A DNA stretch of 27,765 bases from assembly GCA_004557315.1 (NCBI GenBank), contig SFEH01000015.1, positions 1-27,765 of the forward strand, in the 5' to 3' direction. The position numbers and the translations under genes were made by a program. This document shows positions 6,704 through 15,133 of the stretch, piece after piece. The notes under the pieces were generated by a model. That model was given only the letters and a program-made list of their open reading frames with translations. It did no database searches and was not told the DNA's origin. This DNA is from Bacteroidales bacterium. GTDB taxonomy: Bacteria; Bacteroidota; Bacteroidia; Bacteroidales; UBA3663. Positions within the stretch are counted from its first letter, which is position 1. Each line of letters starts with the position of its first letter.

Positions 6704-7633
6704 ATGACATTCCAACAATTAGAGTATATCGTAGCCGTTGAAAAATATCGTCATTTTGTCAATGCAGCCACTGCTTGTGGCGTTACGCAGTCAACTTTGA
6801 GCAGTACTATCGCCAAGTTGGAGCAAGAAATCGACGTAGTGATTTTCGACCGCTCAAAGCATCCGATTGAACCGACTGCACTCGGTGCCCGCATCATCTC
6901 GCAGGCATCGGTCATCCTGCACAATTCCGAGATGCTCAGAGAACTCGTGCAGAACGAGAAGCAGAACGACCGCGGACACCTTCGCATCGGCATGCTTCCG
7001 TCGCTGGCGCCTGCCATCTTCCCAAGCTTTGCCAAGCAGGCACGTGCCTGCTATCCAAATATTGTCACCCAGGTTGAGGAGGCTCCTACCATCTCCCTGA
7101 TCGACAAGCTCCAGAAAGCAGAGCTCGACATGATCATTGTGAGTTCATCGGACATCACAGACACCAACCTGCTCGACGTTGAACTGTTCACCGAGAGATT
7201 TCTGCTCTATGTCTCTCCTGCCCACATGCTTCACAACAGGGAGAGAGTGGCACCCGAAGACCTGCAGGATGGCGACATCTGGGTACTCAAGTCGTTCCAC
7301 GACCGATATCAGCAGCTGAGTGAGTTCACTCATCGCGAGAGCCTGCACACTGCCTTTCTCGACACAGGCAGCCTGTCAACGCTCATCTCCCTTGTCGATA
7401 TCAATGGAGGCTATACTCTTATTCCGCAGCTCTATGCCAACGCGCTGAACGAACAGCAGCGTCAGAACGTTAGGATTATTCAGTCGCCTAAGTTCTTCAG
7501 AACCATCTCGCTTGCCTTTCGCCGAGATTATCTGCGCGAACGCATGCTCAACATCGTAGCCGACATAATCAAGCACATAGTGCCCGACGATATGATCAAA
7601 GAGCAGATCAAGAAGTATAAGATCACTATCTGA
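6704..7633 (+). CDS. LysR-family transcriptional regulator (OxyR-like subgroup)
   Basis: A 309-residue LysR-type regulator. Residues 1-60 form the winged helix-turn-helix (FVNAATACGVTQSTLSSTIAKLEQEI), followed by a linker helix and a two-lobed effector domain from about 92 (HLRIGMLPSLAPAIFPSF) to the C-terminus. Overall similarity to OxyR-type proteins is visible, but only two cysteines are present, Cys25 in the DNA-binding domain and Cys116. The Cys pair that senses peroxide in OxyR is absent: the matching region reads WVLKSFHDRYQQL. It should therefore respond to another signal. It is divergent from nrdD, sharing overlapping promoters, and 37 bases upstream of an ABC exporter that may be in the same transcript. 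Confidence 0.85.
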   Translation: MTFQQLEYIVAVEKYRHFVNAATACGVTQSTLSSTIAKLEQEIDVVIFDRSKHPIEPTALGARIISQASVILHNSEMLRELVQNEKQNDRGHLRIGMLPSLAPAIFPSFAKQARACYPNIVTQVEEAPTISLIDKLQKAELDMIIVSSSDITDTNLLDVELFTERFLLYVSPAHMLHNRERVAPEDLQDGDIWVLKSFHDRYQQLSEFTHRESLHTAFLDTGSLSTLISLVDINGGYTLIPQLYANALNEQQRQNVRIIQSPKFFRTISLAFRRDYLRERMLNIVADIIKHIVPDDMIKEQIKKYKITI

Positions 7634-7670
7634 CGAGCAACCCATAACAAAGAAAACAATATAAACGAAA

Positions 7671-9500
7671 ATGATAAAGCAATTCTTCAGCATAATGCGC
7701 CGTTACATCAAGCCCTACCGCAAGTATCTGGCTTGGTCGGTCATCCTCAATTTCCTCAGCCAGTGGCTCAACGTGTTTTCGTTCACAGCCCTCGTTCCTA
7801 TCCTTAACATCCTCTTCCAGACCAAGGGGAAGGTATATGAGTTTCAGGAGATACATGGCTTTGACAAGGATGCCATCATCAATAATGCCTATTACTATGT
7901 GCAGATGCTCATAGAGCAATATGGTCAGCTCTGGGTTCTGGTGCTGATGGGTCTTGTGCTGATTGTGATGACTGCGCTCAAGACGGCAGCCTATTTTGCT
8001 TCATCGGCCATCATCGTTCCTTTCCGCACGGGTGTGGTACGCGACATACGCATGCAGGTCTATGACAAGGTGCTGCGTCTGCCTATCGGATTCTTCAGTG
8101 AGGAGCGAAAAGGAGACATCGTCGCACGCATGTCGAGCGATGCACAGGTGGTAGAGACTGCATTGACCTCGTCGGTAGATATGCTCATCAAGAGTCCGAT
8201 TGCAATAGTCATCTATTTCTTCGTACTCTTCTTCATGAGCTGGAAACTGACATTAGTGGTGCTCATCACCATCCCTGTCTTCGGCTGGCTCATGGGCTCG
8301 GTAACCCGCAAGCTTAAGAAGAAGTCAAAGTTCGTTCAGGAACAGTGGGGCGACCTGATGACCGAGCTCGACGAGACCTTAGGCGGATTGCGGGTCATCA
8401 AAGCTTTCCTTGCCGAAAACAAGATGATACGCCGCTTTGGAAAGACCAACGATACCTATAGAGACTCTATGAGTTCGGTGGCAATACGCCAAGCATCAGC
8501 TCACCCTACCTCAGAGTTCATGGGCACTACTGTCATTGTCTTTGTGCTTTGGATAGGTGGTTACTTCATCCTCGAAGATAATGTGATGGATGCTGCAATG
8601 TTCATTCTCTACCTCGTGATGCTCTATTCGGTGATCAACCCTCTGAAGGAATTCTCCAAGGCATTCTACAACGTACCGCAAGGACTTGCTTCTATGGATC
8701 GTATCGACAAGATACTGAAAGCCGAAAACAACATCACCGACCCTGCAGAGCCAAAGACTCTCGACAACCTCGAAGAAGGCATCGAATTCAAGGATGTGAC
8801 CTTCCACTATGCCAACAGCGAAGTGGATGTCCTAAAGCACGTCAACCTCAAGGTGCCAAAGGGCAAGACTATCGCACTGGTCGGACAGTCGGGTTCGGGC
8901 AAATCGACATTGGTCGATCTTGTGCCACGCTACCATGACGTATCGGGAGGCAAGATACTCATCGACGGCAAGGACATACGCGATGTGAAGATCTGTGACT
9001 TGAGAGCACTGATAGGCAATGTCAACCAAGAGGCTATACTCTTCAACGACACATTCTATAACAATATTACATTTGGCGTTGAGAATGCTACGATGGACGA
9101 AGTGATAGCAGCAGCAAAGATTGCCAATGCCCACAACTTCATCATGGAATCCGAGCACGGCTACGACACTATGATAGGCGACCGTGGTGGACGACTCTCG
9201 GGCGGACAGCGTCAGCGAATCTCCATTGCACGCGCCATCCTCAAAAACCCACCAATCCTCATACTCGACGAGGCGACATCGGCACTCGACACCGAGAGCG
9301 AGCGTCTGGTGCAGGAGGCTCTGGAACGACTGATGAAGTCGCGCACCACCATAGCCATTGCCCACCGCCTCTCGACCATCAGGAATGCCGACGAGATATG
9401 CGTGCTCTACGAAGGAGAAATAGTGGAACGTGGTACACACGACGAACTAATCGCCAAGAATGGATACTACAAACGTCTAAACGACATGCAAAGCATGTGA
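7671..9500 (+). CDS. ABC exporter, MsbA-like half-transporter
   Basis: A 609-residue fused exporter half of the MsbA/MDR type that works as a homodimer in the inner membrane. The N-terminal 330 residues contain about six membrane helices (for example 20-50, 88-118, 170-208 and 285-325) with the coupling segment GFFSEERKGDIVARMSSD. The ATPase domain has Walker A GQSGSGKST (405-413), Q-loop Gln453, signature LSGGQ (509-513), Walker B ILILDE (529-534) and switch His565. These are all intact, so it should be active. The substrate cannot be read from sequence: lipid A, other lipids or drugs are possible. It lies 37 bases after the LysR gene and 55 bases before a secreted DUF3857 protein gene. Confidence 0.92.
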   Translation: MIKQFFSIMRRYIKPYRKYLAWSVILNFLSQWLNVFSFTALVPILNILFQTKGKVYEFQEIHGFDKDAIINNAYYYVQMLIEQYGQLWVLVLMGLVLIVMTALKTAAYFASSAIIVPFRTGVVRDIRMQVYDKVLRLPIGFFSEERKGDIVARMSSDAQVVETALTSSVDMLIKSPIAIVIYFFVLFFMSWKLTLVVLITIPVFGWLMGSVTRKLKKKSKFVQEQWGDLMTELDETLGGLRVIKAFLAENKMIRRFGKTNDTYRDSMSSVAIRQASAHPTSEFMGTTVIVFVLWIGGYFILEDNVMDAAMFILYLVMLYSVINPLKEFSKAFYNVPQGLASMDRIDKILKAENNITDPAEPKTLDNLEEGIEFKDVTFHYANSEVDVLKHVNLKVPKGKTIALVGQSGSGKSTLVDLVPRYHDVSGGKILIDGKDIRDVKICDLRALIGNVNQEAILFNDTFYNNITFGVENATMDEVIAAAKIANAHNFIMESEHGYDTMIGDRGGRLSGGQRQRISIARAILKNPPILILDEATSALDTESERLVQEALERLMKSRTTIAIAHRLSTIRNADEICVLYEGEIVERGTHDELIAKNGYYKRLNDMQSM

Positions 9501-9555
9501 TGGGTAAATGAAGACTGATAAAAGAATATTGATTACATTACTAATTCTAACAACA

Positions 9556-10530
9556 ATGAAAAAACTATTTTTGATTTGTGCCGCATTGATGCTTTCAAGC
9601 GCTATTGGCTCAGCTCAGAACACCAAGTTCGGCAAGCCTTCACAGCTTGATTGGTCGATGGTTGGTTGGAGCGAGGCTCCTGATGCAGAAGCAATCGTGC
9701 TCTGCAAGACACTCAACGTGGAATATGAGTTGCAGAGTGACTTCAAGTCATACGACAATTCGACGTCTGAACTCAGTGCAGAAAGCGTAGCTTATGGAGG
9801 TGCTGGTATCAATAAGTTCATCAGCGAAGACAAGATCACTATGACCTATTCGGTCAAGATGCGCACCAAGATACTGAAAGACAGTGGTGCCAAGTATGCC
9901 AACCTGGACATCGTGTATTATTGGGAAGAGAAAGACCGCACTCACAGCGATGATATCTCGTCGCTCAGCATTGTGGTATTCGACAATTCGACAGGCAAGG
10001 TCAAGAAAAGAAAACTCAACTCGTCATGCTGGACAGAAGAGCGACTTGATGCCAACTATATGGTACGCCACATCCGCGTGGCAGACGTGAAGGCAGGCGA
10101 CATCATCGAGTATCAATACGACTTGACAAGCCGTCGCGCAACCTTCCTCTATGACTGGCAGGTACAGGAAGACATACCTGTGTTGTACACCAAATGCGAG
10201 ATGAACATTCCTGCATTCCTCACATTCAACATGAGCGTGCCAGTGCATCCATTTGTCAAGTCGAAGGTCGAAGAGGCATCTGTGACACTCCCACAGGAGA
10301 TCAGCGACCTTCAGGCTCCAAAGAAGGTCAAGAGCAACTACTACACTATCGAAAGTCGCGACATGCTTCCTAAGGCACTCGACCTGCAGCGTCGTCAGGC
10401 AGAGACTCCTGCAGCAACAGTAGGAGGCGAAGGAGACTTCGAAGCACTCAAGGCTATCCTCAGCATCAAGGCCGAAGTTCCTGTCCCTATGCCAAAGGGC
10501 AAGCGTCACATCATGATCAATCCAGAATAA
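9556..10530 (+). CDS. Secreted stand-alone DUF3857 protein
   Basis: A 324-residue exported protein. The chosen ATG at 9556 gives a clean signal peptide (MKKLFLICAALMLSSAIGSA with cleavage near SAQ). An in-frame ATG at 9508 would add 16 residues ahead of it and is less likely. Residues about 50-250 look like the DUF3857 domain, with the family feature VADVKAGDIIEYQYDL, whose two strands normally precede a transglutaminase-like domain. No Cys-His-Asp transglutaminase domain follows: the protein stops about 80 residues later. It is therefore either a natural short form or a shortened relative of the usual 600-plus-residue proteins. Function unknown. It is downstream of the ABC gene and convergent with the CINCH lipoprotein gene, with only five bases between the stop codons. 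Confidence 0.75.
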   Translation: MKKLFLICAALMLSSAIGSAQNTKFGKPSQLDWSMVGWSEAPDAEAIVLCKTLNVEYELQSDFKSYDNSTSELSAESVAYGGAGINKFISEDKITMTYSVKMRTKILKDSGAKYANLDIVYYWEEKDRTHSDDISSLSIVVFDNSTGKVKKRKLNSSCWTEERLDANYMVRHIRVADVKAGDIIEYQYDLTSRRATFLYDWQVQEDIPVLYTKCEMNIPAFLTFNMSVPVHPFVKSKVEEASVTLPQEISDLQAPKKVKSNYYTIESRDMLPKALDLQRRQAETPAATVGGEGDFEALKAILSIKAEVPVPMPKGKRHIMINPE

Positions 10531-10535
10531 GAAGA

Positions 10536-12011
10536 CTAATTGACCGAGACTTGAGTCTTGGTATTCGTAGAAGCCGTATCAAGAATAATCCTATCAATCT
10601 TGATACGGCTTCTTATCATTTCAGGCAGGTTATAGCAATCCATCTCAAGATCATAGCGGTTGCGTGCATCACGCTGTGGCAAAAGAAAAGCCTTTGAGAC
10701 TGAGCCATCGGCATTGACATGGGCAAAATAAGGCTTGGTATAGATCGCATCGTCGCGCTTGCTGCTGAACACTATCCAGCGCGAATTACTGCTCCAGCTA
10801 TGATAGCTATCGACCTGAGAGCTATTGGCATTGTCGAGTTTGACGTATCGGGCAACAGAATCAGCGCTGTCATAGGCATTGAGGTCGATCATACACAAGT
10901 CGGCATCACGGTGACAGATGCTGAAATTACCATACGACGAGCGTGTGAAACAAAGCCATCGTCCATCGGGAGAGATGCGAGGGAAAGAGGCACTGCCGCC
11001 ATCAAGGTCAGCATTATATAACGTATCGACATGATTGCCGAACGAATGATTTTGGGCATCAAATTCAATGCGACAGATGCTGTAGCGCACACTGTCGAAT
11101 GAGGCTATCACATTGCCAGCAGCCTCGGCTGTGCAGAAATACAGGTATCTGCCATCGGGAGAGAAGGCAGGGAAAGTCTCGAACGAAGAGTCGGAAGAGG
11201 TCAGACTGCTGCGATACTGTTCGCCCGTCTCAATATCGGCAACAAAAACGTCCGAGCCATCATCCATCACCTCCCAGCGATTATGGTCGAGCGTGTGGAT
11301 GAGGAAGAAGGTATTGTTGTTGGAATAGGCAATATATCGGCCAGAAGGATGCCATGATGGATAGACGGGATTGCCATGGCTGCGATCTTTGAGTTTGAGC
11401 AGCGACTGCACATTGCCATCGAAGAGATAGGTTCCTCCATGACGCATTCGAAGATGCACTTGCCACTTGTCGGGATTGCCGTTGCAGAAAGAATGACAGT
11501 TGATGCAGTTGCCCCTACCCTCTTTATTGTCATAAATCACCTCCTCGTCATAGTTCTCAAGGCAACGCTGGCACAGACTCATCCTGTTCCAGAGTCCGTA
11601 ACCGGGATTAAGGCGACGATAGACCAGATACTGATCGATAGAGTCGGCACTCACCTCGATGCGGAAAGGCTTCATAGCCACCCATCCCTCGTCGGACTTC
11701 TTGCAAATCGTCAGATCAAGACCACCTCCGACATTATCAGCCAAGAGCCGCTTCCACTGCTTCTGGGGAATATTGAAACTGCCGTTGTCGGTCGTAAGGC
11801 AAAGAGAATCGCTCTTGCCTTTGACCACGAGAGCAGCAGTGCCAATACCATCGACACTGAAACACAGTGGCGCAATATTGACAGGAACCACTACATCACA
11901 ATAATCGGGATAGACGATTGGCTCATCGTCGGAAAAGTCAACAATGTCGATTGTTCGGTTGCACGACGCTACGAGCCAAGTCAGCAATAAAAAATATATC
12001 GTCTGTTTCAT
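10536..12011 (-). CDS. CXXCH-motif PD40/TolB-like lipoprotein (copy 2)
   Basis: A 491-residue lipoprotein with signal peptide and lipobox VASC (Cys17). Residues about 35-130 form a beta-rich N-terminal domain (VVVPVNIAPLCF). A single CINCH (169-173) has the CXXCH form used for covalent haem c attachment. PD40-like beta-propeller blades follow at about 217 (YPSWHPSGRYIAYS), 280 (FPAFSPDGRYLYF), 343 (FPRISPDGRWLCF) and 403 (YHSWSSNSRWIVF). It is clearly paralogous to the protein encoded at 13609-15102 across its length. Its ATG overlaps the stop of the preceding DUF6057-like gene in an ATGA. Whether haem is bound is not shown; the CXXCH could bind another metal. Function unknown, probably envelope-associated. 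Its 3' end encodes a 15-bp perfect inverted repeat. Confidence 0.82.
   Translation of the reverse strand: MKQTIYFLLLTWLVASCNRTIDIVDFSDDEPIVYPDYCDVVVPVNIAPLCFSVDGIGTAALVVKGKSDSLCLTTDNGSFNIPQKQWKRLLADNVGGGLDLTICKKSDEGWVAMKPFRIEVSADSIDQYLVYRRLNPGYGLWNRMSLCQRCLENYDEEVIYDNKEGRGNCINCHSFCNGNPDKWQVHLRMRHGGTYLFDGNVQSLLKLKDRSHGNPVYPSWHPSGRYIAYSNNNTFFLIHTLDHNRWEVMDDGSDVFVADIETGEQYRSSLTSSDSSFETFPAFSPDGRYLYFCTAEAAGNVIASFDSVRYSICRIEFDAQNHSFGNHVDTLYNADLDGGSASFPRISPDGRWLCFTRSSYGNFSICHRDADLCMIDLNAYDSADSVARYVKLDNANSSQVDSYHSWSSNSRWIVFSSKRDDAIYTKPYFAHVNADGSVSKAFLLPQRDARNRYDLEMDCYNLPEMIRSRIKIDRIILDTASTNTKTQVSVN
10570..10612. terminator. 15-bp perfect inverted repeat, possible terminator inside a coding end
   Basis: GAAGCCGTATCAAGA (10570-10584) pairs perfectly with TCTTGATACGGCTTC (10598-10612) around a 13-base loop. 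It lies 40 bases after the DUF3857 stop and within the last codons of the convergent lipoprotein gene. No T-run follows on the plus strand, so it may be a transcript-stabilising or partial-termination stem. Confidence 0.5.
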
Positions 12012-13612
12012 CTGCTAGCATTATTAGTGTTGAGAAATTCCTTCCAGTGGCGATAGGCAACTGAGTCGCACGACTGGATAAGATAAGCCTCATAGAACTG
12101 TGAGGCAATGCTGTTCCGAGGATTCTGCATCACTATCTGACGCAACATCTTTCCTACCTGAGTCTTCATGTAGAAGCCGTTGTTGGCAGGGAGAGTCCTT
12201 GCCAGGGCCTCCACCTCAACATCGACCAGAGACTCATCAGCAAGACGCGCCTCTGCCCAATGGGCATACATAGTGGTACGTGCCAGACGACGCAGGTACT
12301 TACGTGCGGTATGATTCGTATCGAAAAGACTATTGGTCAGAACCAACCGCTGCAATTCCACAGGGTCGGTCTCTCCTGGCGTAAGGAAATTAGCCTCGAA
12401 AGCCGATTTTTGGGCGTTTGCCAAAGCCTCTCCGCCCCATTCCATGAAGACATAGCTCTGTAGTTTCAAGGCATCGCGCGAGAGTTCATCATTGACCATC
12501 AGGACCGGCGAATACATCTTTGCTTCGTCCGACCACAGGATATAAGGATTGAACTCAGTCATACGCTGCACCAACATTCCCCTCTTAGCCAAAGCGAGGT
12601 TCAGATAACTGATGAATGCCGTCGGCTCACGGGTGCCTTTGTGAGATGATATTATTGCATCCCAGTTGCCACACCTTGCATTCCACTCGTCCTGACGCAA
12701 CTGATAGACACGCGAATTATGAACCGACGAATAGGCATCGGCAATCACCGCTATCGACAGCACCGTCGAAACAGCCATGACAAGAGGATTGACCCAACCT
12801 GCCTTTGCAGCTGTCTTTGCCAATCTTGATGATAAATATGACCCAAGGATTGGGACAAAAGGGAGTATCAGCCAAACCAACATAGGCGTGCTGTAGGATG
12901 CAGGCCACTCATAATATTGTGCAGGAGTCAAGGCATCCTCAAGATTAGCGAAGAAATGCATCGTGGTCAATATTCCTGCAACAAGCAGATAGGACAGGAT
13001 AGAAACGACAATAAGAATCCAATCCTTTCTACGAATCAGCACATAGGCTATGGTCATTTCGGCAATGATCACCGACATCGACCCAACAAGCCAATAAGCG
13101 AAAAGAACGGCAACAGCCGCCGACAAAGCCTTAGTTATCGATGCCACATTGACTTTCTCATACACGGCAATAAGCCAATAAGAGATCGACAAGGAAAGCA
13201 AGAAGGCAAAGTGACCACGGAGATTGAAATATGTATGTTCGTTGCAGAGGAACATGAACCCTATCGGGAGCAGCCAAAGAGGAAGGAAGCAAAAGGCAAT
13301 ATCGAGCTTCTGCTGGATCTTGTGAGCAATCAGCAATAGAAGTCCAAAGACGATAGCCAAGGATATTGCGCCTACCCATTTCAAGCAGAAGAACTGGGTG
13401 ATGGCAGAAGTAAGCAACTGCACAGAGCCTCCTGGATGAGCGAAATGCGGAGCAATCCACATCCAGTCGTTAAGCCACAGATGTTCGCACTCCTTGGCAT
13501 AGAATCTATACTCCTGGACCCACTGCAACACCACAGCCATAACCAACGTCATGACAATGATAGTGCCAAACTTCCATATCTTATGGTCATTGTTCCCTCT
13601 CATAACTCTCAT
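12008..13612 (-). CDS. DUF6057-like polytopic membrane protein (copy 2)
   Basis: A 534-residue inner-membrane protein. The first ~295 residues contain about eight to nine hydrophobic helices (for example 14-32, 77-97, 105-123, 135-150, 160-180, 197-217, 242-262 and 277-293). The remaining ~240 residues are soluble and mostly helical (NWDAIISSHKG, then LNLALAKRGMLVQRM). The layout and scattered identities match the protein encoded at 15134-16936, for example the NW..I/V and N.AL...G.L..R segments. I recognise it as resembling the Bacteroidetes DUF6057 group, whose function is unknown. It is translationally coupled on both sides by ATGA overlaps with the lipoprotein genes, so the products are likely made in fixed ratio and may form a complex. 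Confidence 0.78.
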   Translation of the reverse strand: MRVMRGNNDHKIWKFGTIIVMTLVMAVVLQWVQEYRFYAKECEHLWLNDWMWIAPHFAHPGGSVQLLTSAITQFFCLKWVGAISLAIVFGLLLLIAHKIQQKLDIAFCFLPLWLLPIGFMFLCNEHTYFNLRGHFAFLLSLSISYWLIAVYEKVNVASITKALSAAVAVLFAYWLVGSMSVIIAEMTIAYVLIRRKDWILIVVSILSYLLVAGILTTMHFFANLEDALTPAQYYEWPASYSTPMLVWLILPFVPILGSYLSSRLAKTAAKAGWVNPLVMAVSTVLSIAVIADAYSSVHNSRVYQLRQDEWNARCGNWDAIISSHKGTREPTAFISYLNLALAKRGMLVQRMTEFNPYILWSDEAKMYSPVLMVNDELSRDALKLQSYVFMEWGGEALANAQKSAFEANFLTPGETDPVELQRLVLTNSLFDTNHTARKYLRRLARTTMYAHWAEARLADESLVDVEVEALARTLPANNGFYMKTQVGKMLRQIVMQNPRNSIASQFYEAYLIQSCDSVAYRHWKEFLNTNNASR

Positions 13613-15102
13613 CTCTCTCCGACTGTTCTTGCAAACTCTCTAAGCGACACCTTGACAGACTCCTTCATGAACTCTGGACGATTATAGCTCTTCAGTCGCA
13701 CGATAATCTGCTGGGGATCCTCCTGTGGCAGTTCGAACGCCTTATGTATCTTCTCTCCATCGAAATATGAAATATAGATGCGGCTATAGTTGCCATCATC
13801 ACGTCGGCTTGCGCACATTAACCAACGTCCGTTGCTCGACCACGACGGATAGCTCTCGGCATAATGCTGAGAGTTCAAGCCAGAGGCATTGACAAACTTC
13901 GGTTGTGAACATACAATAGAATCCTGTGCAAGCCTCATCACCCTGATATCTGCATCATGATGCCAGATATTGAAACATCCATAGCCACCTTCGGCAAAAG
14001 CTAAAAACTGACCGTCAGGACTAACACGAGGCAAGCTGACGCTTCTACCCAGTGAATCTGCCACATAGACAGTCTCTTCTTCACCGAAACTCAATGTCGA
14101 GGGGTCGAACGGACGATAATAGAGGTTATATCTCAGTTCTTCAAAATTCGACCTATAGTCGTCGGAATTGGCTACCTGAGCAGGAGCAGAACAATAATAC
14201 AGACCTTTTCCATCAGGTGTCCAAGTAGGGAAAACCTCAAGTCGGTCAGAGTCGTTCGCGATGACTAGCACAGAATCTCGGTCAATGTCGTAAAGCACCA
14301 AATCGCTCTCGGTATCGAACACCTCTACCTTGTTCTTGTCGGCTGTGTGGAAATACTGATGTGTCTGGTTGGTCGAAAAAGCAATTAGTCGCTGAGTCGG
14401 ATGCCACGAAGGATAGACTCCCGCACTTATCGTATTCTGACGCTTCAGATTAACCTTCCTTGGCTTTCCATCTACTACAATCACAGTGCCACCATTGAGC
14501 ACACGCACATGGAACATCATGTTGTCTGTGCCATAGTTCTGATAGGAATGGCAGTTGATACATTGTCCGTTGCGATTGTTACCCGTAACCATATTATTGA
14601 ATATCTCCGACTCGTCAAATGAAGACAACTGTCGTTGAGCAATAGACATACGGTTATAAATAACATAGCTTGGTTCAATCAGTCGGTATGAGACATAGTC
14701 ATCTATCGGGTCACAGGCAATATTGATAGCGAATTGACCGAAACCCACCCATTGCAGGTTTGACCGTTGCTGACAAAATACCGAAACCTTGATGCTGCCT
14801 CCAATAGACTCGTCTCTCAGTTGCTGCCATTCGTCTTGAGGAATCATCACCTTTTCCTCTTTTCCATAGACCTGTCGCGTGCCTTTTGCCGACTCGAACA
14901 CTGCCACAATTCCAGAATATGCAGAATCTGCTAACATAAAATTGAGTGGGGCGATATTCGACGGCACAGTCACATCGGTATAGTCTGGAAAGATCGAAGG
15001 CAAAGCATCGACCGATGAACTCACCTCTGGCATCTCGGGATGAGACGAACAAGAGACAAGAACCAAAAACAAACACAAAATATGTAAATCAAATCTTCTC
15101 AT
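13609..15102 (-). CDS. CXXCH-motif PD40/TolB-like lipoprotein (copy 1)
   Basis: A 497-residue lipoprotein counted from the ATG at 15102, chosen because it gives a proper signal peptide and lipobox LVSC (Cys18). An upstream ATG at 15204 would put 34 non-signal residues in front and overlap the previous gene. The N-terminal domain carries TVPSNIAPLNF and the segment IDDYVSYRLIEPSY. A CINCH (181-185) follows, then propeller blades at about 230 (YPSWHPTQRLIAFS), 291 (FPTWTPDGKGLYY), 357 (LPRVSPDGQFLAF) and 418 (YPSWSSNGRWLMC). It is a paralogue of the protein at 10536-12011; the CINCHS and the blade motifs are the best conserved parts. Second gene of a four-gene run, 31 bases after the first and overlapping the third by ATGA. 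Confidence 0.82.
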   Translation of the reverse strand: MRRFDLHILCLFLVLVSCSSHPEMPEVSSSVDALPSIFPDYTDVTVPSNIAPLNFMLADSAYSGIVAVFESAKGTRQVYGKEEKVMIPQDEWQQLRDESIGGSIKVSVFCQQRSNLQWVGFGQFAINIACDPIDDYVSYRLIEPSYVIYNRMSIAQRQLSSFDESEIFNNMVTGNNRNGQCINCHSYQNYGTDNMMFHVRVLNGGTVIVVDGKPRKVNLKRQNTISAGVYPSWHPTQRLIAFSTNQTHQYFHTADKNKVEVFDTESDLVLYDIDRDSVLVIANDSDRLEVFPTWTPDGKGLYYCSAPAQVANSDDYRSNFEELRYNLYYRPFDPSTLSFGEEETVYVADSLGRSVSLPRVSPDGQFLAFAEGGYGCFNIWHHDADIRVMRLAQDSIVCSQPKFVNASGLNSQHYAESYPSWSSNGRWLMCASRRDDGNYSRIYISYFDGEKIHKAFELPQEDPQQIIVRLKSYNRPEFMKESVKVSLREFARTVGER

Positions 15103-15133
15103 AACAGCACCTTCACATCTTAACAACTTCACA

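Noticed and set aside
8832..9440. Open frame of 202 codons on the minus strand
   Set aside because: Antisense to the ATPase domain of the ABC exporter, whose motifs are all intact; no start context or family features.
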